Source: Pseudalkalibacillus sp. SCS-8 (GTDB lineage Bacteria > Bacillota > Bacilli > Bacillales > Fictibacillaceae). From it: a stretch of DNA of 64,000 nt. The stretch spans positions 930,001-994,000 of the forward strand of contig NZ_CP143541.1 of the NCBI RefSeq assembly GCF_040126055.1, given 5' to 3'. Shown in pieces: positions 27,654-37,346 of this stretch; the first letter of the stretch is position 1; each line of letters begins with the position of its first letter. The notes beneath the pieces are model-generated. The model saw only the letters and a list, made by a program, of their open reading frames with translations, was not told the origin of the DNA and made no database searches. A program made the translations under genes and the position numbers.

Positions 27654-30600
27654 TTAATATGGGCTTGTTGCTGTAAGGGTGAATGGTACGCTAGCGCCTG
27701 TATAAAGACCAACGTAGACGTATTTCGTACCACCTGGGATGACGCCGGATTCGTTCGCTCCAGCTGTCGCAACCCCACCGATCAACTCAAAGTTCTTGTT
27801 GTAGAAGTACACATCATAATCGTAATCTCCTGCAGTCTCTGCACCTTCCAACGTGAAGTTGTGGATGCCATCTCCATATTGTTCAGGAAGTGTGACAACA
27901 TAACCATCTGCACCTTGGGAAGCAGGCTCTGGATTCTGAGTCGTAACGAACTCATTCTCCGTTACAGCGAGGGTTGCAGGTACGCCAGCAAGACTACCGA
28001 TACCCGTACCAGGGTTTCCAGCTTGAACCGTGCCTTCAGCTACGAATGGCTGCGCAGGTTCAATGGTGATTGGAGAGATCTTTGATTTGCCAGCTGCAAA
28101 AGCCTGAACCTCAGCAACTTGGACATAGCCTTTCGAATTGTCTTGCGCATCATGTGCGATGAACTTCAAATACTTCGCCTTGACTGGCTCAGCCAGGTCA
28201 TAGCCGCGATAGTGCAAGTCAGCGACTGTCGGGCGTGGTTTTGCCTCCTCAAACTTCTCACGGACAACTGTCGTCCAGTTCTCGCCGTCTTCAGACACTT
28301 GAACACTGAAGTTTTTCAATGTTGCAAAGCGGGACTTCGAAACATCCTTCATTCCACTCACTTGGATATGTGACACATCTACTGCTTTATCACCAGCAAG
28401 ATCGACTACGAATTCAGATCCTTTGAATCCATTTTCTTGCGTGTCAGAAGCATAGACGCTTGCTTCTGTATCATCAATCGTGAACTTGACAGGGTTGCTG
28501 TCGGATTCACCGGATACGCTCTGAATCGAAGCGCCGTTGAAGGAAGAAGCGACGTTCGGCTCTAATTCAAACTTCAGCTTGTTCTTCTTACCAGGCTCAA
28601 TCGTTACGTCACGGATCGTTCTCGAACCGAATCCACGAGCCTGGATGGTAATGTCATACGTACCACCTACCATGTATGTTGCAAAACCGCCGCTGTTCGT
28701 CGTTGTTGAAACAGGCGTCGTTCGAGCTTCGAATTCACCAATCATGATACGAGCGTCTTCAATCGGCTTGTTCGTCGCAGCGTTGATGACCTTACCGACG
28801 AGCTGACCGTTGAACTTACCATCTGGATGGTTGAAGCCAGGAATCGGATCTGTGTCGTCACCGCCATTAGAGTAAGCATTTGCACCTAGACCGCGTTGAG
28901 CGAAAGCTGTCCATAGCGCATCATAGTGGGCACCGTCATAACGCTCGAAGTCAGCCGCGATGATTGCTGTTCTCATATCTTCCATTGATGGATCCGGAAC
29001 AGAAATCGGCATCGCATCCATGACGAGGTGTTCCGCGATCGATTCACCTTCACTTTTCCCAAATTGCTTGATCAATTCATCTCTTACATGCCATAAAATT
29101 GCAGCCCAGATATCTCCGTCTGAGTGGACTTCAGGTCCGCCGACATCATAACCGACATCGCCATAGTTGTATGGCGCCTCGTCTAGAGAATAGCTTCGGA
29201 TTCCGCGCTCATCGTTACCCGTTACGTAAGCACCGACAACCGGTTTCTCTTGCTTACCGTTCTTGATGAGGTGATGCATTGCAAACCAGTCACTCCAACC
29301 TTCTCCCATGGAACCGGATTGGTGGCTACCAAGTGCTTCTCCACCGGCTACATAACGGTTGGTTAGTGCGTGAGAATACTCGTGATAGATGATTCCTGCA
29401 TCATAGTCACCATCTGCATATTCTCCTTCAAATGCTCCCGGAATCGGTTCCCATAAGAACATTCCGCTCCATGCTGGAATTCCGTCTGGTAATGTAAGCA
29501 TGTAGGCATTGTCACGACCTGTGTATGTCGGAGCGCCACCAGAAACAGCACCTGCTTGGACAAGTCCTAGGATCGGGTCGCCTTCTAGACCGCCTTTACC
29601 GAAGTTGGATACCTGCATGTTTCCAGCTGGTTCTGTCCATCCGAGATTGTATAAGTAATCATGGAACAAGTTGTGATGGTAAAAGAGGTTCGTCGTTGCA
29701 CTGTGAACATCCTCTGCATACGATGGAGGCACCGTCGCACCTTGCGTCTCTTGCCATGCATTGTTGAAGTTGTATTTGAACTTACCAGTCGGAGCGACAG
29801 GGCGTACCGCTTCGTCTGCTGGCACTAAGAAGTTACTCCAGTTTGCGTAAGAGTTGGCATTGTTACCGAACGTGGTCACACCTAGATTCGTACCTGGCGT
29901 CAACCATCCGTAAGGGGAGGCATTCGGGTCACCTTTGAAGGATTTCACGACTTGCGTTCCGCCTTGTTTGGCACCAGGATAGTTTTCAAAGATCAATCCT
30001 TCAGGATCGGTCACATAGTCGACGAGAGAACGCTTGTAAAGCTGTTCGCCTGTTTCTGCGTCGATCACCATCTCATAACCTTCGTTCAGCTCTTCAATAA
30101 AGAGGACACGGTATGCTGGACGAACGCCATCTTTCGTAATGAACGTCGCTTTTTTCACGCGTTGTTTCGTCGGTAGGACGTCACCGCCGTCAAATACGTC
30201 CCATCCTTTTTCCGTACCGGTCAATTTCGGTGTATATTGCAAGCTCTTCGCTTCAAGGTCGATCGCTTTATTCAAAGCGTCTGTCGACGAAAGGACGAAA
30301 TCACCAGCGAGCGATTTCGAGCGGCTTGAATTTCCTGTTACCGATAAAATCTTTCCTTCTTTGTTTACCGCGACGATGATTCTACCGCCGTAAACGGACT
30401 CGATGCCGTCAAACGTCTGTTGGAACGTCACTGGATGAAGTCCGGTGTCTTTCATCGCATAGTCACGAATCACTTTCAACGAGTCGATTTCAGAAGCCGA
30501 TAAGCCGAAGAGGGCTGCGTTGTCTTTCAGCCAGTTTCGAGCAACGGTCTCCGCATTCAGGTTGGATGCCTCTGTGAGGTAACCCTTCTCTTTTACAATG

Positions 30601-30872
30601 GTAGAAGGTGTACCAAACAGGCTGTTCCACTTAATCTTTGTGCCTGCTCCGGCTTCTTGGATAAGTGCATCTGCAGCATCCAATTGCAGGTTCGTCGGCA
30701 CGACTTGATTGACGACGTTCCGCACATCGTAAAAGGCGGAAGCATCATGTTCATGTAAAATATTCTCCACGTTCGGGCCAGCGGCAGTTTCAGCGTTACC
30801 ACCTGAACTTACCAAGACTTGACCAGCAAGTAAGCTGACACTCAACGCGGTAAGTATACTTTTCTTTTTCAC
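27654..30872 (-). CDS. Secreted M36 (fungalysin-type) metalloprotease with accessory domains
   Basis: 1072 residues from a GTG start with GGGGAGGACTTTAC upstream (a longer reading from 30932 lacks a site). Signal peptide KKKSILTALSVSLLAG, FTP/PepSY-like propeptide, then an M36 catalytic domain with zinc motif HEYSH (YHEYSHALTNRY) and downstream GEGWSDWFAMHH. It is followed by a carboxypeptidase regulatory-like domain (GKVINAATNKPIEDARI), an F5/8 type C-like domain (FSVQVSEDGENWTTV, KYLKFIAHD) and a C-terminal beta domain ending FTLTATSPY. It digests extracellular protein, probably complementing the subtilase 1.6 kb away. Confidence 0.93.
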   Translation of the reverse strand: MKKKSILTALSVSLLAGQVLVSSGGNAETAAGPNVENILHEHDASAFYDVRNVVNQVVPTNLQLDAADALIQEAGAGTKIKWNSLFGTPSTIVKEKGYLTEASNLNAETVARNWLKDNAALFGLSASEIDSLKVIRDYAMKDTGLHPVTFQQTFDGIESVYGGRIIVAVNKEGKILSVTGNSSRSKSLAGDFVLSSTDALNKAIDLEAKSLQYTPKLTGTEKGWDVFDGGDVLPTKQRVKKATFITKDGVRPAYRVLFIEELNEGYEMVIDAETGEQLYKRSLVDYVTDPEGLIFENYPGAKQGGTQVVKSFKGDPNASPYGWLTPGTNLGVTTFGNNANSYANWSNFLVPADEAVRPVAPTGKFKYNFNNAWQETQGATVPPSYAEDVHSATTNLFYHHNLFHDYLYNLGWTEPAGNMQVSNFGKGGLEGDPILGLVQAGAVSGGAPTYTGRDNAYMLTLPDGIPAWSGMFLWEPIPGAFEGEYADGDYDAGIIYHEYSHALTNRYVAGGEALGSHQSGSMGEGWSDWFAMHHLIKNGKQEKPVVGAYVTGNDERGIRSYSLDEAPYNYGDVGYDVGGPEVHSDGDIWAAILWHVRDELIKQFGKSEGESIAEHLVMDAMPISVPDPSMEDMRTAIIAADFERYDGAHYDALWTAFAQRGLGANAYSNGGDDTDPIPGFNHPDGKFNGQLVGKVINAATNKPIEDARIMIGEFEARTTPVSTTTNSGGFATYMVGGTYDITIQARGFGSRTIRDVTIEPGKKNKLKFELEPNVASSFNGASIQSVSGESDSNPVKFTIDDTEASVYASDTQENGFKGSEFVVDLAGDKAVDVSHIQVSGMKDVSKSRFATLKNFSVQVSEDGENWTTVVREKFEEAKPRPTVADLHYRGYDLAEPVKAKYLKFIAHDAQDNSKGYVQVAEVQAFAAGKSKISPITIEPAQPFVAEGTVQAGNPGTGIGSLAGVPATLAVTENEFVTTQNPEPASQGADGYVVTLPEQYGDGIHNFTLEGAETAGDYDYDVYFYNKNFELIGGVATAGANESGVIPGGTKYVYVGLYTGASVPFTLTATSPY

Positions 30873-31090
30873 GTAAAGTCCTCCCCATATAATTAGCATT
30901 ACTAGCTTCTTTCGCCACTCTATTCCTGTCACCTTTACGAGATGCTACAAATACTGACAACAGGCTATACACTTTATTTGTAAGCACTAGAGCCTGATAA
31001 TACTAAGGATATAGAGCGCTTTGGAGCACCTGGTTGGAAAGTACTAGTTATGGGGATTTGAAATTTTGGGACTGTAGTCAGTAGAAATGT

Positions 31091-32344
31091 TCAACCTACT
31101 TGTTTCAGTTCTGACAAAGCCTTCCTCTCATCCAACCGGGGTGTAATGAAAAAGTAGATGGACGTTCCAATCAGCCCTATGAACGTAATGATTATGGTCA
31201 TAACAAGTGAAGGAAGGACGGCTCCGACTGTAACCGTGACCGATGCTACCAGCATGGCGAGGTTGTATTGCAAACCACTGAATGCCATGTAGGAGCTTCT
31301 CGCATCATCAGGAGGAATAGCGGCCATATAAGACTGCTCGACTGGCACACGTAGTACTTCCCCGACTGTCAAAATCGCCATCATGAAAAACAAGAGGACC
31401 AGGTTATTGGAGTAGGCAATGACGCCATAACCCATTGTAAAGAAGAAGCAGCTCCAAACCAGGATCGACCTATCCTTGAATGCGTTGGTGAACCTCGTTG
31501 CGAATAGCATCAAAATGGCGACAATGACCGTATTCTCACTACGGAGGAATCCCATTGCCTGGACACCGTCGATCTCCCACAACAAAAAGTGCTGAATCGG
31601 CATTTCATGACTCAATCGGATCCCGATATAATTCGTCAATTGGAATTCCATTGATAAAATGAGCACGCCTGCAATGGTAAACAAGACAAACAGGCGGTCT
31701 TGGAGAACAACTTTATACGTAGAGAAAAGCTGTAAGACATGCCCGGAAGCTGTTAGCTCTGAATTGACAGGTGCATAGCTCTCATCGATGAAAAAGATGA
31801 CAAGTGTTACGACAATTGCTGCAGCAATACTCAATGCCACAAAGAGCTCAAAAAGATAGTCCTGAAATAAAAATGCACCAATGATTCCACCAATCGCAAT
31901 CGACAGGTTGTTCGCCCAATACGTGATGGAATACATCAGCTTTCGTTCGGGTGGACGACTTACGTCGATCAACATAGCCTGATTGGCAGGGCCTGCTAAT
32001 CCCCAACAAATACTGTTCACCGTCATCATTGCAAACGTAATGCCAGGTGACTGGAACCATGGGGAGTTGCAGATCATCATTGTGATAAATGCAAGGAACC
32101 GAAGTGCCTCCGCAATCAACATGATCTTTTTTCGTCCAAATTGATCGGCAAAGTAACCTCCTACGAAATTGATCGCTATTCCGACAAACACGTTGACCAA
32201 CAAAAGTAATCCGGCTACCTTCGCACCGAAATGGACAGCTAAATAAATGGACATGAATGGGAAGATCATGCTTCCTATGAACTTGCTGATGAAAGATTCG
32301 ATAATCCGAACCTTGATATTTTTGTGAAAGTCTCTGAATCTCAC
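31091..32344 (-). CDS. MFS transporter, multidrug-resistance type
   Basis: 417 residues with about 12 hydrophobic segments. Motif A GGYFADQFGRKKIMLI after TM2, PFMSIYLAVHFG in TM1 and GPANQAMLIDVSRP are typical of the YttB/MdtG-like drug MFS branch in Bacillus. The start is GTG with GAGAAGGGATACG upstream. The gene lies downstream of tetR on the same strand, separated by a palindromic repeat with an internal terminator-like stem, so it may be regulated separately. Substrate unknown. Confidence 0.85.
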   Translation of the reverse strand: MRFRDFHKNIKVRIIESFISKFIGSMIFPFMSIYLAVHFGAKVAGLLLLVNVFVGIAINFVGGYFADQFGRKKIMLIAEALRFLAFITMMICNSPWFQSPGITFAMMTVNSICWGLAGPANQAMLIDVSRPPERKLMYSITYWANNLSIAIGGIIGAFLFQDYLFELFVALSIAAAIVVTLVIFFIDESYAPVNSELTASGHVLQLFSTYKVVLQDRLFVLFTIAGVLILSMEFQLTNYIGIRLSHEMPIQHFLLWEIDGVQAMGFLRSENTVIVAILMLFATRFTNAFKDRSILVWSCFFFTMGYGVIAYSNNLVLLFFMMAILTVGEVLRVPVEQSYMAAIPPDDARSSYMAFSGLQYNLAMLVASVTVTVGAVLPSLVMTIIITFIGLIGTSIYFFITPRLDERKALSELKQVG

Positions 32345-32453
32345 CGTATCCCTTCTCTCTTAAGTGATACGTTTAGTGTACGTTTTTCAGCGACTTTACG
32401 AATCCTGTCATGGTATCAACATTCATACAACTTTGGACGTACGTCATTTTCCC

Positions 32454-32566
32454 GAAGTGTCAGGCACTTTCCAGGAACCGTTGATACGTAAGGATTGAAT
32501 AGTGGTGTCAGACACTCCGAAAGGACCCTTGCCGCACAAGGGTTCTTTTTAGGTGTCTGACACTTC
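32454..32566. repeat. GTGTCAGGCAC palindromic repeat, copy 2
   Basis: Outer arms GTGTCAGGCAC (32457-32467) and GTGTCTGACAC (32553-32563). The inside contains GGTGTCAGACACTCC and a stem AAGGACCCTTG / CAAGGGTTCTT followed by T, which looks like a terminator. Its right end encodes the last residues and stop codon of the tetR gene. It is nearly identical to copy 3 at 34126-34238, in the same orientation. Confidence 0.85.
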
Positions 32567-33196
32567 TCTCCGTTTTGCCTTTAATCCTTCCAAGAATACA
32601 TCCAGACCAAATTGGAATTGTACTTCAGTATTTTCTTTTCCTACGCTTCTGTTTACGTCCATGAAGAGTGAATATCTCTCTATGTCTATTGAAGAGAAAG
32701 GATTCTCATCCTCTTCAAGGTGATTTGAGACGCGAATCTCATCTTGGACGAACGACAAGATGAAGTTATTGTACAAGGACGCGATGTAAGGCACGCTTTG
32801 TTTTGGAAATCCTGCTGCAAGCAGCTGCTGGTAGACGTGTTCAATCAACCGGATTCTTTGAGGTGTAAGTGGCACGGTATCTTCCATGATTTCAGCAGAA
32901 TCACGAATGGAATGAAGTACCTTCCGATATTGCACTGCAATCTGCTTCAACTGTTCATCCCAAGAACCTGATGAAGGGAGGTCGACCTCGGATGTAATCT
33001 TCTCCGCAATGAGTTGTAAAAGATCGGATTTGTTTTTCACATGCCAATAAAGGGAGGCAGCTTTCACACCTAAAGCATCTGCCAGCTTTCGCATCGACAA
33101 ACCGTGTATACCATCCTTTTGTAATAAGTTAATCGCTGATCGGACAATCTGATCCTTATTTAGTTGGACTTTTTTTTCATTGGTTGATTTTGTCAC
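32549..33196 (-). CDS. TetR family transcriptional regulator
   Basis: 215 residues from a GTG start (AAGGGAGTGAACTTT upstream). The N-terminal helix-turn-helix is NLLQKDGIHGLSMRKLADAL with GVKAASLYWHVKNKSDLL, where SLYWHVKNK is the recognition-helix signature. The C-terminal part resembles the tetracycline-repressor-like (TetR_C) domain. Twin palindromes CTAACAGTGTTAG lie in the divergent promoter region and are its probable operators, so it likely represses itself and the membrane gene pair at 33349. The final residues (EVSDT and stop) come from a repeat element. Ligand unknown. Confidence 0.9.
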   Translation of the reverse strand: MTKSTNEKKVQLNKDQIVRSAINLLQKDGIHGLSMRKLADALGVKAASLYWHVKNKSDLLQLIAEKITSEVDLPSSGSWDEQLKQIAVQYRKVLHSIRDSAEIMEDTVPLTPQRIRLIEHVYQQLLAAGFPKQSVPYIASLYNNFILSFVQDEIRVSNHLEEDENPFSSIDIERYSLFMDVNRSVGKENTEVQFQFGLDVFLEGLKAKRREVSDT

Positions 33197-33213
33197 AAAG
33201 TTCACTCCCTTAC

Positions 33214-33275
33214 TTGACAATTATACCATTTTCACAATAAACTAACAGTGTTAGTTAAAAATCTAACAGTGTTAG
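33214..33275. promoter_or_regulatory. Divergent promoters with two TetR-type operators
   Basis: Two identical 13-bp palindromes CTAACAGTGTTAG at 33242-33254 and 33263-33275, centres 21 bp apart (two helical turns). On the plus strand TTGACA (33214-33219), an 18-bp spacer and TAAACT (33238-33243) overlap the first operator. On the minus strand a perfect -10 TATAAT (about 33220-33225) lies with its -35 region under the same operator. Confidence 0.8.
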
Positions 33276-33348
33276 TTTAGTTGCAGAGGAGGTGAAACCA
33301 GCAAGCTGTTTGTGAGCCTTAGGTAAACTTAAGGAAAGGAACGGTACG

Positions 33349-33981
33349 ATGTTAGTTGTATTGAATTTGCTTGCTTTACCTCTAGGGTTTTTGCTCATTC
33401 TTTACGTTATGATGAAACTGGGCAATCGGAAAAAGAAAAAGTTCAAGCCTAAGCAAAAAAACAATTGGCTCATCGCCCACATTCTTTCCATCATCGTGTA
33501 TTTCAGTGGACTGCTTGGCACATTACTGATGGCGTTGACGACCAATTTTACGGAACAACGTGAAATGATTTATGCAGCCCATCTGTTCATTCAATACTTT
33601 GACTGGTTCTTAATTATTCCAGGAGGAGTTGCTGCATTCATTACAGGTGTTTGGTTATCGGTTCGTACACACTGGGGAGTCACCAGATACTACTGGATCA
33701 TTGCGAAGTGGGTAGGGACAATCGGTGCAATTTTCTTCGGAGCAAACTTTATGAGGGTTTGGCTTCACGACAATTTTTCAGAGATTTTTTCAAGTCCCAC
33801 TCATCCCTTAGAAAATGCTTTTTATCTTTCAAACAGACTCTGGATTTACTTCGGCTTGGGCCTCAGCTTTACCATCTTAATCTTTCTCGTTATCATTTCT
33901 TACTTGAAGCCATGGGGAAAAAGAGTATCAACACAACAGCAGCCCACTGAAAAAATATCGCAAAAGGAGAGGGTTCAATGA
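33349..33981 (+). CDS. Membrane protein, DUF2269-like, unknown function
   Basis: 210 residues with about five membrane segments (LNLLALPLGFLLILYVMM, ILSIIVYFSGLLGTLLMAL, LIIPGGVAAFITGVWLSV, WIIAKWVGTIGAIFFGANF, IYFGLGLSFTILIFLVII) and a basic loop KKKKFKPKQKNN. The arrangement recalls DUF2269-type integral membrane proteins, without certainty. It is divergent from tetR with the shared twin operators, so it is the probable regulated target. The C-terminus overlaps the next small gene by ATGA. Confidence 0.7.
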   Translation: MLVVLNLLALPLGFLLILYVMMKLGNRKKKKFKPKQKNNWLIAHILSIIVYFSGLLGTLLMALTTNFTEQREMIYAAHLFIQYFDWFLIIPGGVAAFITGVWLSVRTHWGVTRYYWIIAKWVGTIGAIFFGANFMRVWLHDNFSEIFSSPTHPLENAFYLSNRLWIYFGLGLSFTILIFLVIISYLKPWGKRVSTQQQPTEKISQKERVQ

Positions 33982-34127
33982 AGGTCTGGTCGTTCATTGC
34001 GTTTGTCCTTTTAGGTTTCAGCTTCGGTCTATACATCGACAACCCATTCCCAGGGATCTTAGGAGGAATAGGAATTGGTCTCCTCTCCGTCATCACCCTG
34101 AAATACATTGACCAACAAAAAACGTGA
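33978..34127 (+). CDS. Small membrane protein, 49 aa
   Basis: A short gene overlapping the end of the preceding membrane gene (ATGA), with AAGGAGAGGG about 5 nt before the ATG. It has two hydrophobic stretches (WSFIAFVLLGFSFGLYI and FPGILGGIGIGLLSVITL) and ends KYIDQQKT. Translational coupling and the ribosome site make it credible. It is probably a partner of the DUF2269-like protein under TetR control. Its stop codon touches the first bases of repeat copy 3. Confidence 0.65.
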   Translation: MKVWSFIAFVLLGFSFGLYIDNPFPGILGGIGIGLLSVITLKYIDQQKT

Positions 34128-34238
34128 AGTGTCAGGCACTTTCCAGGAAACGTTGATACGTAAGGATTGAATAGTGGTGTCAGACACTCCGAAAGGACCC
34201 TTGCGGCACAAGGGTTCTTTTTGAGTGCCTGACACTTC
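34126..34238. repeat. GTGTCAGGCAC palindromic repeat, copy 3
   Basis: Same structure as copy 2 and nearly the same sequence, with outer arms GTGTCAGGCAC and GTGCCTGACAC (34225-34235) and an inner CCCTTG / CAAGGG stem with T run. It begins at the stop codon of the small membrane gene. Confidence 0.85.
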
Positions 34239-34257
34239 CACCACTCCCAACAAAAGA

Positions 34258-34289
34258 AAGGGTGGCCCACACAGTGGTGGGCCACCCTT
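34258..34289. terminator. Terminator of the coat protein gene
   Basis: Perfect AAGGGTGGCCCAC / GTGGGCCACCCTT stem with a 6-nt loop. On the minus strand it is preceded by the stop of the CotF gene and followed by CTTTCTTTTG. Confidence 0.75.
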
Positions 34290-34299
34290 CTCTTAGGCG

Positions 34300-35064
34300 T
34301 TAATGTCTGAAGAGATTCGGTTGTTGGGCAGGTGCGAAGCTTTGCAGCATTTGGGACATGTCCTGTTGCGCTAGCTGTGGAACCTGATAGTAATGACGCT
34401 TGTTTTGATAAAGGAAGATTTCATACGCCATTTCAATGAAGTTCGGAACACTGTCAGCTATAACTCGGCGCAACACTGGGTTTGTCATTTCCAATGCGGT
34501 CATAGCAAGCAATGAGCCTGTTGATTTGATTAGACCGAGCATATAGCCGGAAACTCCTTGGTCGTTCACTTGGTTGGCTGATGTGAACGGCTTCTTCGGT
34601 TGACCAGGTGTTAACCCGTAAACCGTATGGTTGTTCTGCTGCATTTTATACACTCGAGTTGAGTGCGAAGGCTTTTCTCCGGTCGAAAAAGCTTCAACAG
34701 CTGTGTTGTAAAGATCGGTGATGAACGCATGCTGGCGATACAAAATCGTACGCAGCTCCTGATCCTTGATGTACTGGTCGAAGATCAAGTACTGATCCAA
34801 TACGCTGATAAAAGAGGCCAACACCTCATGGCTATCGAACATCTCATGTCCACCATGGTTCATATTCGGTGGTGTTGGGGCTGGATTCGGCTGGAATCCA
34901 GGCATCGCATTTCCTTGTGGTGGCTGAGCTCCAGCTGGAGGTGCTCCGAACTGATTCATCTTCGGTTGCGCGTTCATTCCTTGTGGTTGCTGCATGCCTT
35001 GAGGTTGTTGCATTCCCTGTGGCTGTTGATTACCGTGACCATTTGGATTCATTGGGTTGTTCAT
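34300..35064 (-). CDS. CotF-family spore coat protein with proline/glutamine-rich N-terminus
   Basis: 254 residues. The first 80 are low complexity, with four QPQGM repeats and many N, P, Q and G residues. The C-terminal part (about 85-200, VLASFISVLDQYLIFDQYIK, LRTILYRQHAFITDLYN, GLIKSTGSLLAMTALEMTNP, VLRRVIADSVPNFIEMAYEIFL) is a helical ferritin-like CotF domain found in spore coat proteins. AGGAGGATATGAT precedes the ATG. It marks the host as an endospore former. Expression is probably by a mother-cell sigma factor, but no promoter was recognised. Confidence 0.87.
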   Translation of the reverse strand: MNNPMNPNGHGNQQPQGMQQPQGMQQPQGMNAQPKMNQFGAPPAGAQPPQGNAMPGFQPNPAPTPPNMNHGGHEMFDSHEVLASFISVLDQYLIFDQYIKDQELRTILYRQHAFITDLYNTAVEAFSTGEKPSHSTRVYKMQQNNHTVYGLTPGQPKKPFTSANQVNDQGVSGYMLGLIKSTGSLLAMTALEMTNPVLRRVIADSVPNFIEMAYEIFLYQNKRHYYQVPQLAQQDMSQMLQSFAPAQQPNLFRH

Positions 35065-35200
35065 ATCATATCCTCCTATACAATTCTTGCTACGTAGTTA
35101 GTGTTTCTATTGCGTAGGAAATCATGTATCCTTCTCAAATTCGAAAAACGATCCATAAAAAGCCTTCCGTTGGTACGATTTTCCTAATTACCTATCGTTT

Positions 35201-35226
35201 GTTTTTCTAAATCAAAGTTAGGGAAT
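35201..35226 (+). promoter_or_regulatory. SigB-type promoter for the catalase gene
   Basis: GTTTTT, a 14-bp spacer and GGGAAT match the SigB consensus GTTTAA-N14-GGGTAT at 9 of 12 positions. It lies about 60 bp before the ATG. KatE in B. subtilis is a SigB general-stress gene (established). Confidence 0.55.
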
Positions 35227-35287
35227 CCCTTCAGTATGTAATGGTGATTACATAATCGGAAAAGAAGCATGAAGGAGGATTACCTAA

Positions 35288-37339
35288 ATGAGCAAAGACG
35301 ACCGTAAGGATTTCCAAAACAAGAAAGATGAACAGCTTGAACAGAATCGAGTGGATGACAGTGATAAAAAAATGACGACCAATCAAGGCGTCAAGGTATC
35401 TGAGGACGAGTTCTCCTTAAAGGCTGGCGAACGAGGACCTACCTTAATGGAGGATTTTCATTTTCGTGAAAAAATGACCCACTTCGACCATGAACGTATT
35501 CCTGAGCGGATCGTCCATGCGCGTGGGTTTTCGGCGCACGGAGAATTTGAAGTGTATGAATCAATGAAAGAATATACGAAAGCTCATTTCCTCTCAGATC
35601 CGTCTGTCAAAACCCCGGTCTTCGTCCGTTTCTCGACGGTTGCTGGATCGAAGGGTTCCTTCGATACGGCTCGTGATGTACGTGGATTTGCGACTAAATT
35701 TTATACACAAGAAGGGAACTTCGACCTCGTCGGCAACAACATTCCCGTCTTCTTCATTCAAGACGCAATGAAGTTTCCAGATCTCGTTCATGCGGTAAAA
35801 CCTGAACCCCACAATGGAATGCCACAGGCTGCATCTGCCCATGACACGTTCTGGGATTTTATCGCCAATAACCAGGAATCCGCACATATGATTATGTGGG
35901 CGATGTCAGACCGTGCCATCCCTCGGAGCTTCAGAATGATGGAAGGGTTCGGTGTTCACACATTCCGTTTTGTTAATGAAGAAGGGAAAGCGCATTTCAT
36001 CAAATTCCATTGGAAGCCGGTACTTGGTACTCATGGACTTGTTTGGGATGAAGCGCAAAAGATTTCTGGGAAAAACCCGGACTTTCATCGTGCTGATTTG
36101 TATGAAACCATTGAAAACGGAGACTACCCAGAGTACGAGTTGGGTGTGCAAATCATTGCAGAAGAGGATGAGTTCAACTACGATTTCGATATCCTCGATC
36201 CAACAAAGCTTTGGCCGGAAGAAGAAGTACCAGTGAAAATCATCGGAAAAATGACCCTCAACCGAAACGTCGATAATGTTTTCGCTGAGAATGAACAGGT
36301 CGCGTTCCACCCGGGTCACGTTGTCCCAGGAATCGATTTTTCGAATGATCCGTTATTGCAAGGCCGCTTGTTCTCGTATACCGATACCCAGCTATCCCGA
36401 CTTGGCGGGCCGAACTTCCACGAGCTTCCCGTCAACAAGCCAGTCTGCCCGTTCCATAATAATCAAAGGGATGGGATCAGCCGCCATACAATCAACACCG
36501 GTCAGGTGAGCTATCATAAAAACTCGCTTGCTGACAACACGCCATCTCCAGCTAGTGAGGAAGAGGGCGGATACAAACACTACCAGGAGAAAGTGGAAGG
36601 ACGTAAGATCCGTGCGCGAAGCGAAAGCTTCAAGGATCATTTCTCCCAGGCCACCCTTTTCTGGAACAGCATGAGCGACCATGAAAAGGAGCATATCAAA
36701 AAAGCATTCAGCTTCGAGCTTGGAAAAGTGGAAAGCAAATCTGTCCAGCAACAGGTGGTCGACATGATTGCAAATATCAGCAGTGAGCTGGCTTCAGAAG
36801 TAGCGGAGAACATCGGGGTGAACCGACCGGAAGGCGGAGGATCAAATTACACCAAGTCTTCTCCAGCACTTAGCATGGCGAACAGGACCCATTCGGTAAG
36901 ATCCCGTAAAATCGGCGTCATCGTCGGGGATGAATTCAATGGGCAAGACCTCACACATATCCTCTCTGAATTAAAAGCAGAAGGGGCAATGCCAGAGATT
37001 ATCAGCAGCAAACTGGGTACTCTTCAAGGGACAAACGACCATGAGCTCGAAGTGGACCACACGTTCCTGACCTGTGACTCCGTCCTATTCGATGCGATTT
37101 ATGCAGTAGGTGGAAAAAAGGTCGACTCAGCTTTTGAGCAGCATGCGCAGCAATTCATCCAGGAAGCCTTCATACATTTCAAGCCGATCGGTGCTACACA
37201 TGAAGGGAAGAAATGGATTGAAGGTATGAAAGAGCACGACGGAGTGATTCTAGAGGATGACGCCAACGTCTTCACAGACAAATTCCTTGAATCAGTCGCA
37301 GCACACCGCCACTGGAATCGCCAGCTTGTTCACGCATAA
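35288..37339 (+). CDS. katE: Large-subunit monofunctional catalase KatE (clade 2)
   Basis: 683 residues, the large-subunit size. It splits hydrogen peroxide with haem in the cytosol. Visible: catalytic histidine in [18 protein letters not shown], the Asn region [15 protein letters not shown], heme-ligand Tyr in [17 protein letters not shown], and a C-terminal DJ-1/flavodoxin-like domain ([17 protein letters not shown] to the end) typical of HPII/KatE enzymes. GAAGGAGGATTACCTAA precedes the ATG. The SigB-type promoter fits a stress or stationary-phase enzyme. A strong terminator follows. Confidence 0.97.
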   Translation: MSKDDRKDFQNKKDEQLEQNRVDDSDKKMTTNQGVKVSEDEFSLKAGERGPTLMEDFHFREKMTHFDHERIPERIVHARGFSAHGEFEVYESMKEYTKAHFLSDPSVKTPVFVRFSTVAGSKGSFDTARDVRGFATKFYTQEGNFDLVGNNIPVFFIQDAMKFPDLVHAVKPEPHNGMPQAASAHDTFWDFIANNQESAHMIMWAMSDRAIPRSFRMMEGFGVHTFRFVNEEGKAHFIKFHWKPVLGTHGLVWDEAQKISGKNPDFHRADLYETIENGDYPEYELGVQIIAEEDEFNYDFDILDPTKLWPEEEVPVKIIGKMTLNRNVDNVFAENEQVAFHPGHVVPGIDFSNDPLLQGRLFSYTDTQLSRLGGPNFHELPVNKPVCPFHNNQRDGISRHTINTGQVSYHKNSLADNTPSPASEEEGGYKHYQEKVEGRKIRARSESFKDHFSQATLFWNSMSDHEKEHIKKAFSFELGKVESKSVQQQVVDMIANISSELASEVAENIGVNRPEGGGSNYTKSSPALSMANRTHSVRSRKIGVIVGDEFNGQDLTHILSELKAEGAMPEIISSKLGTLQGTNDHELEVDHTFLTCDSVLFDAIYAVGGKKVDSAFEQHAQQFIQEAFIHFKPIGATHEGKKWIEGMKEHDGVILEDDANVFTDKFLESVAAHRHWNRQLVHA

Positions 37340-37346
37340 AAATAAG

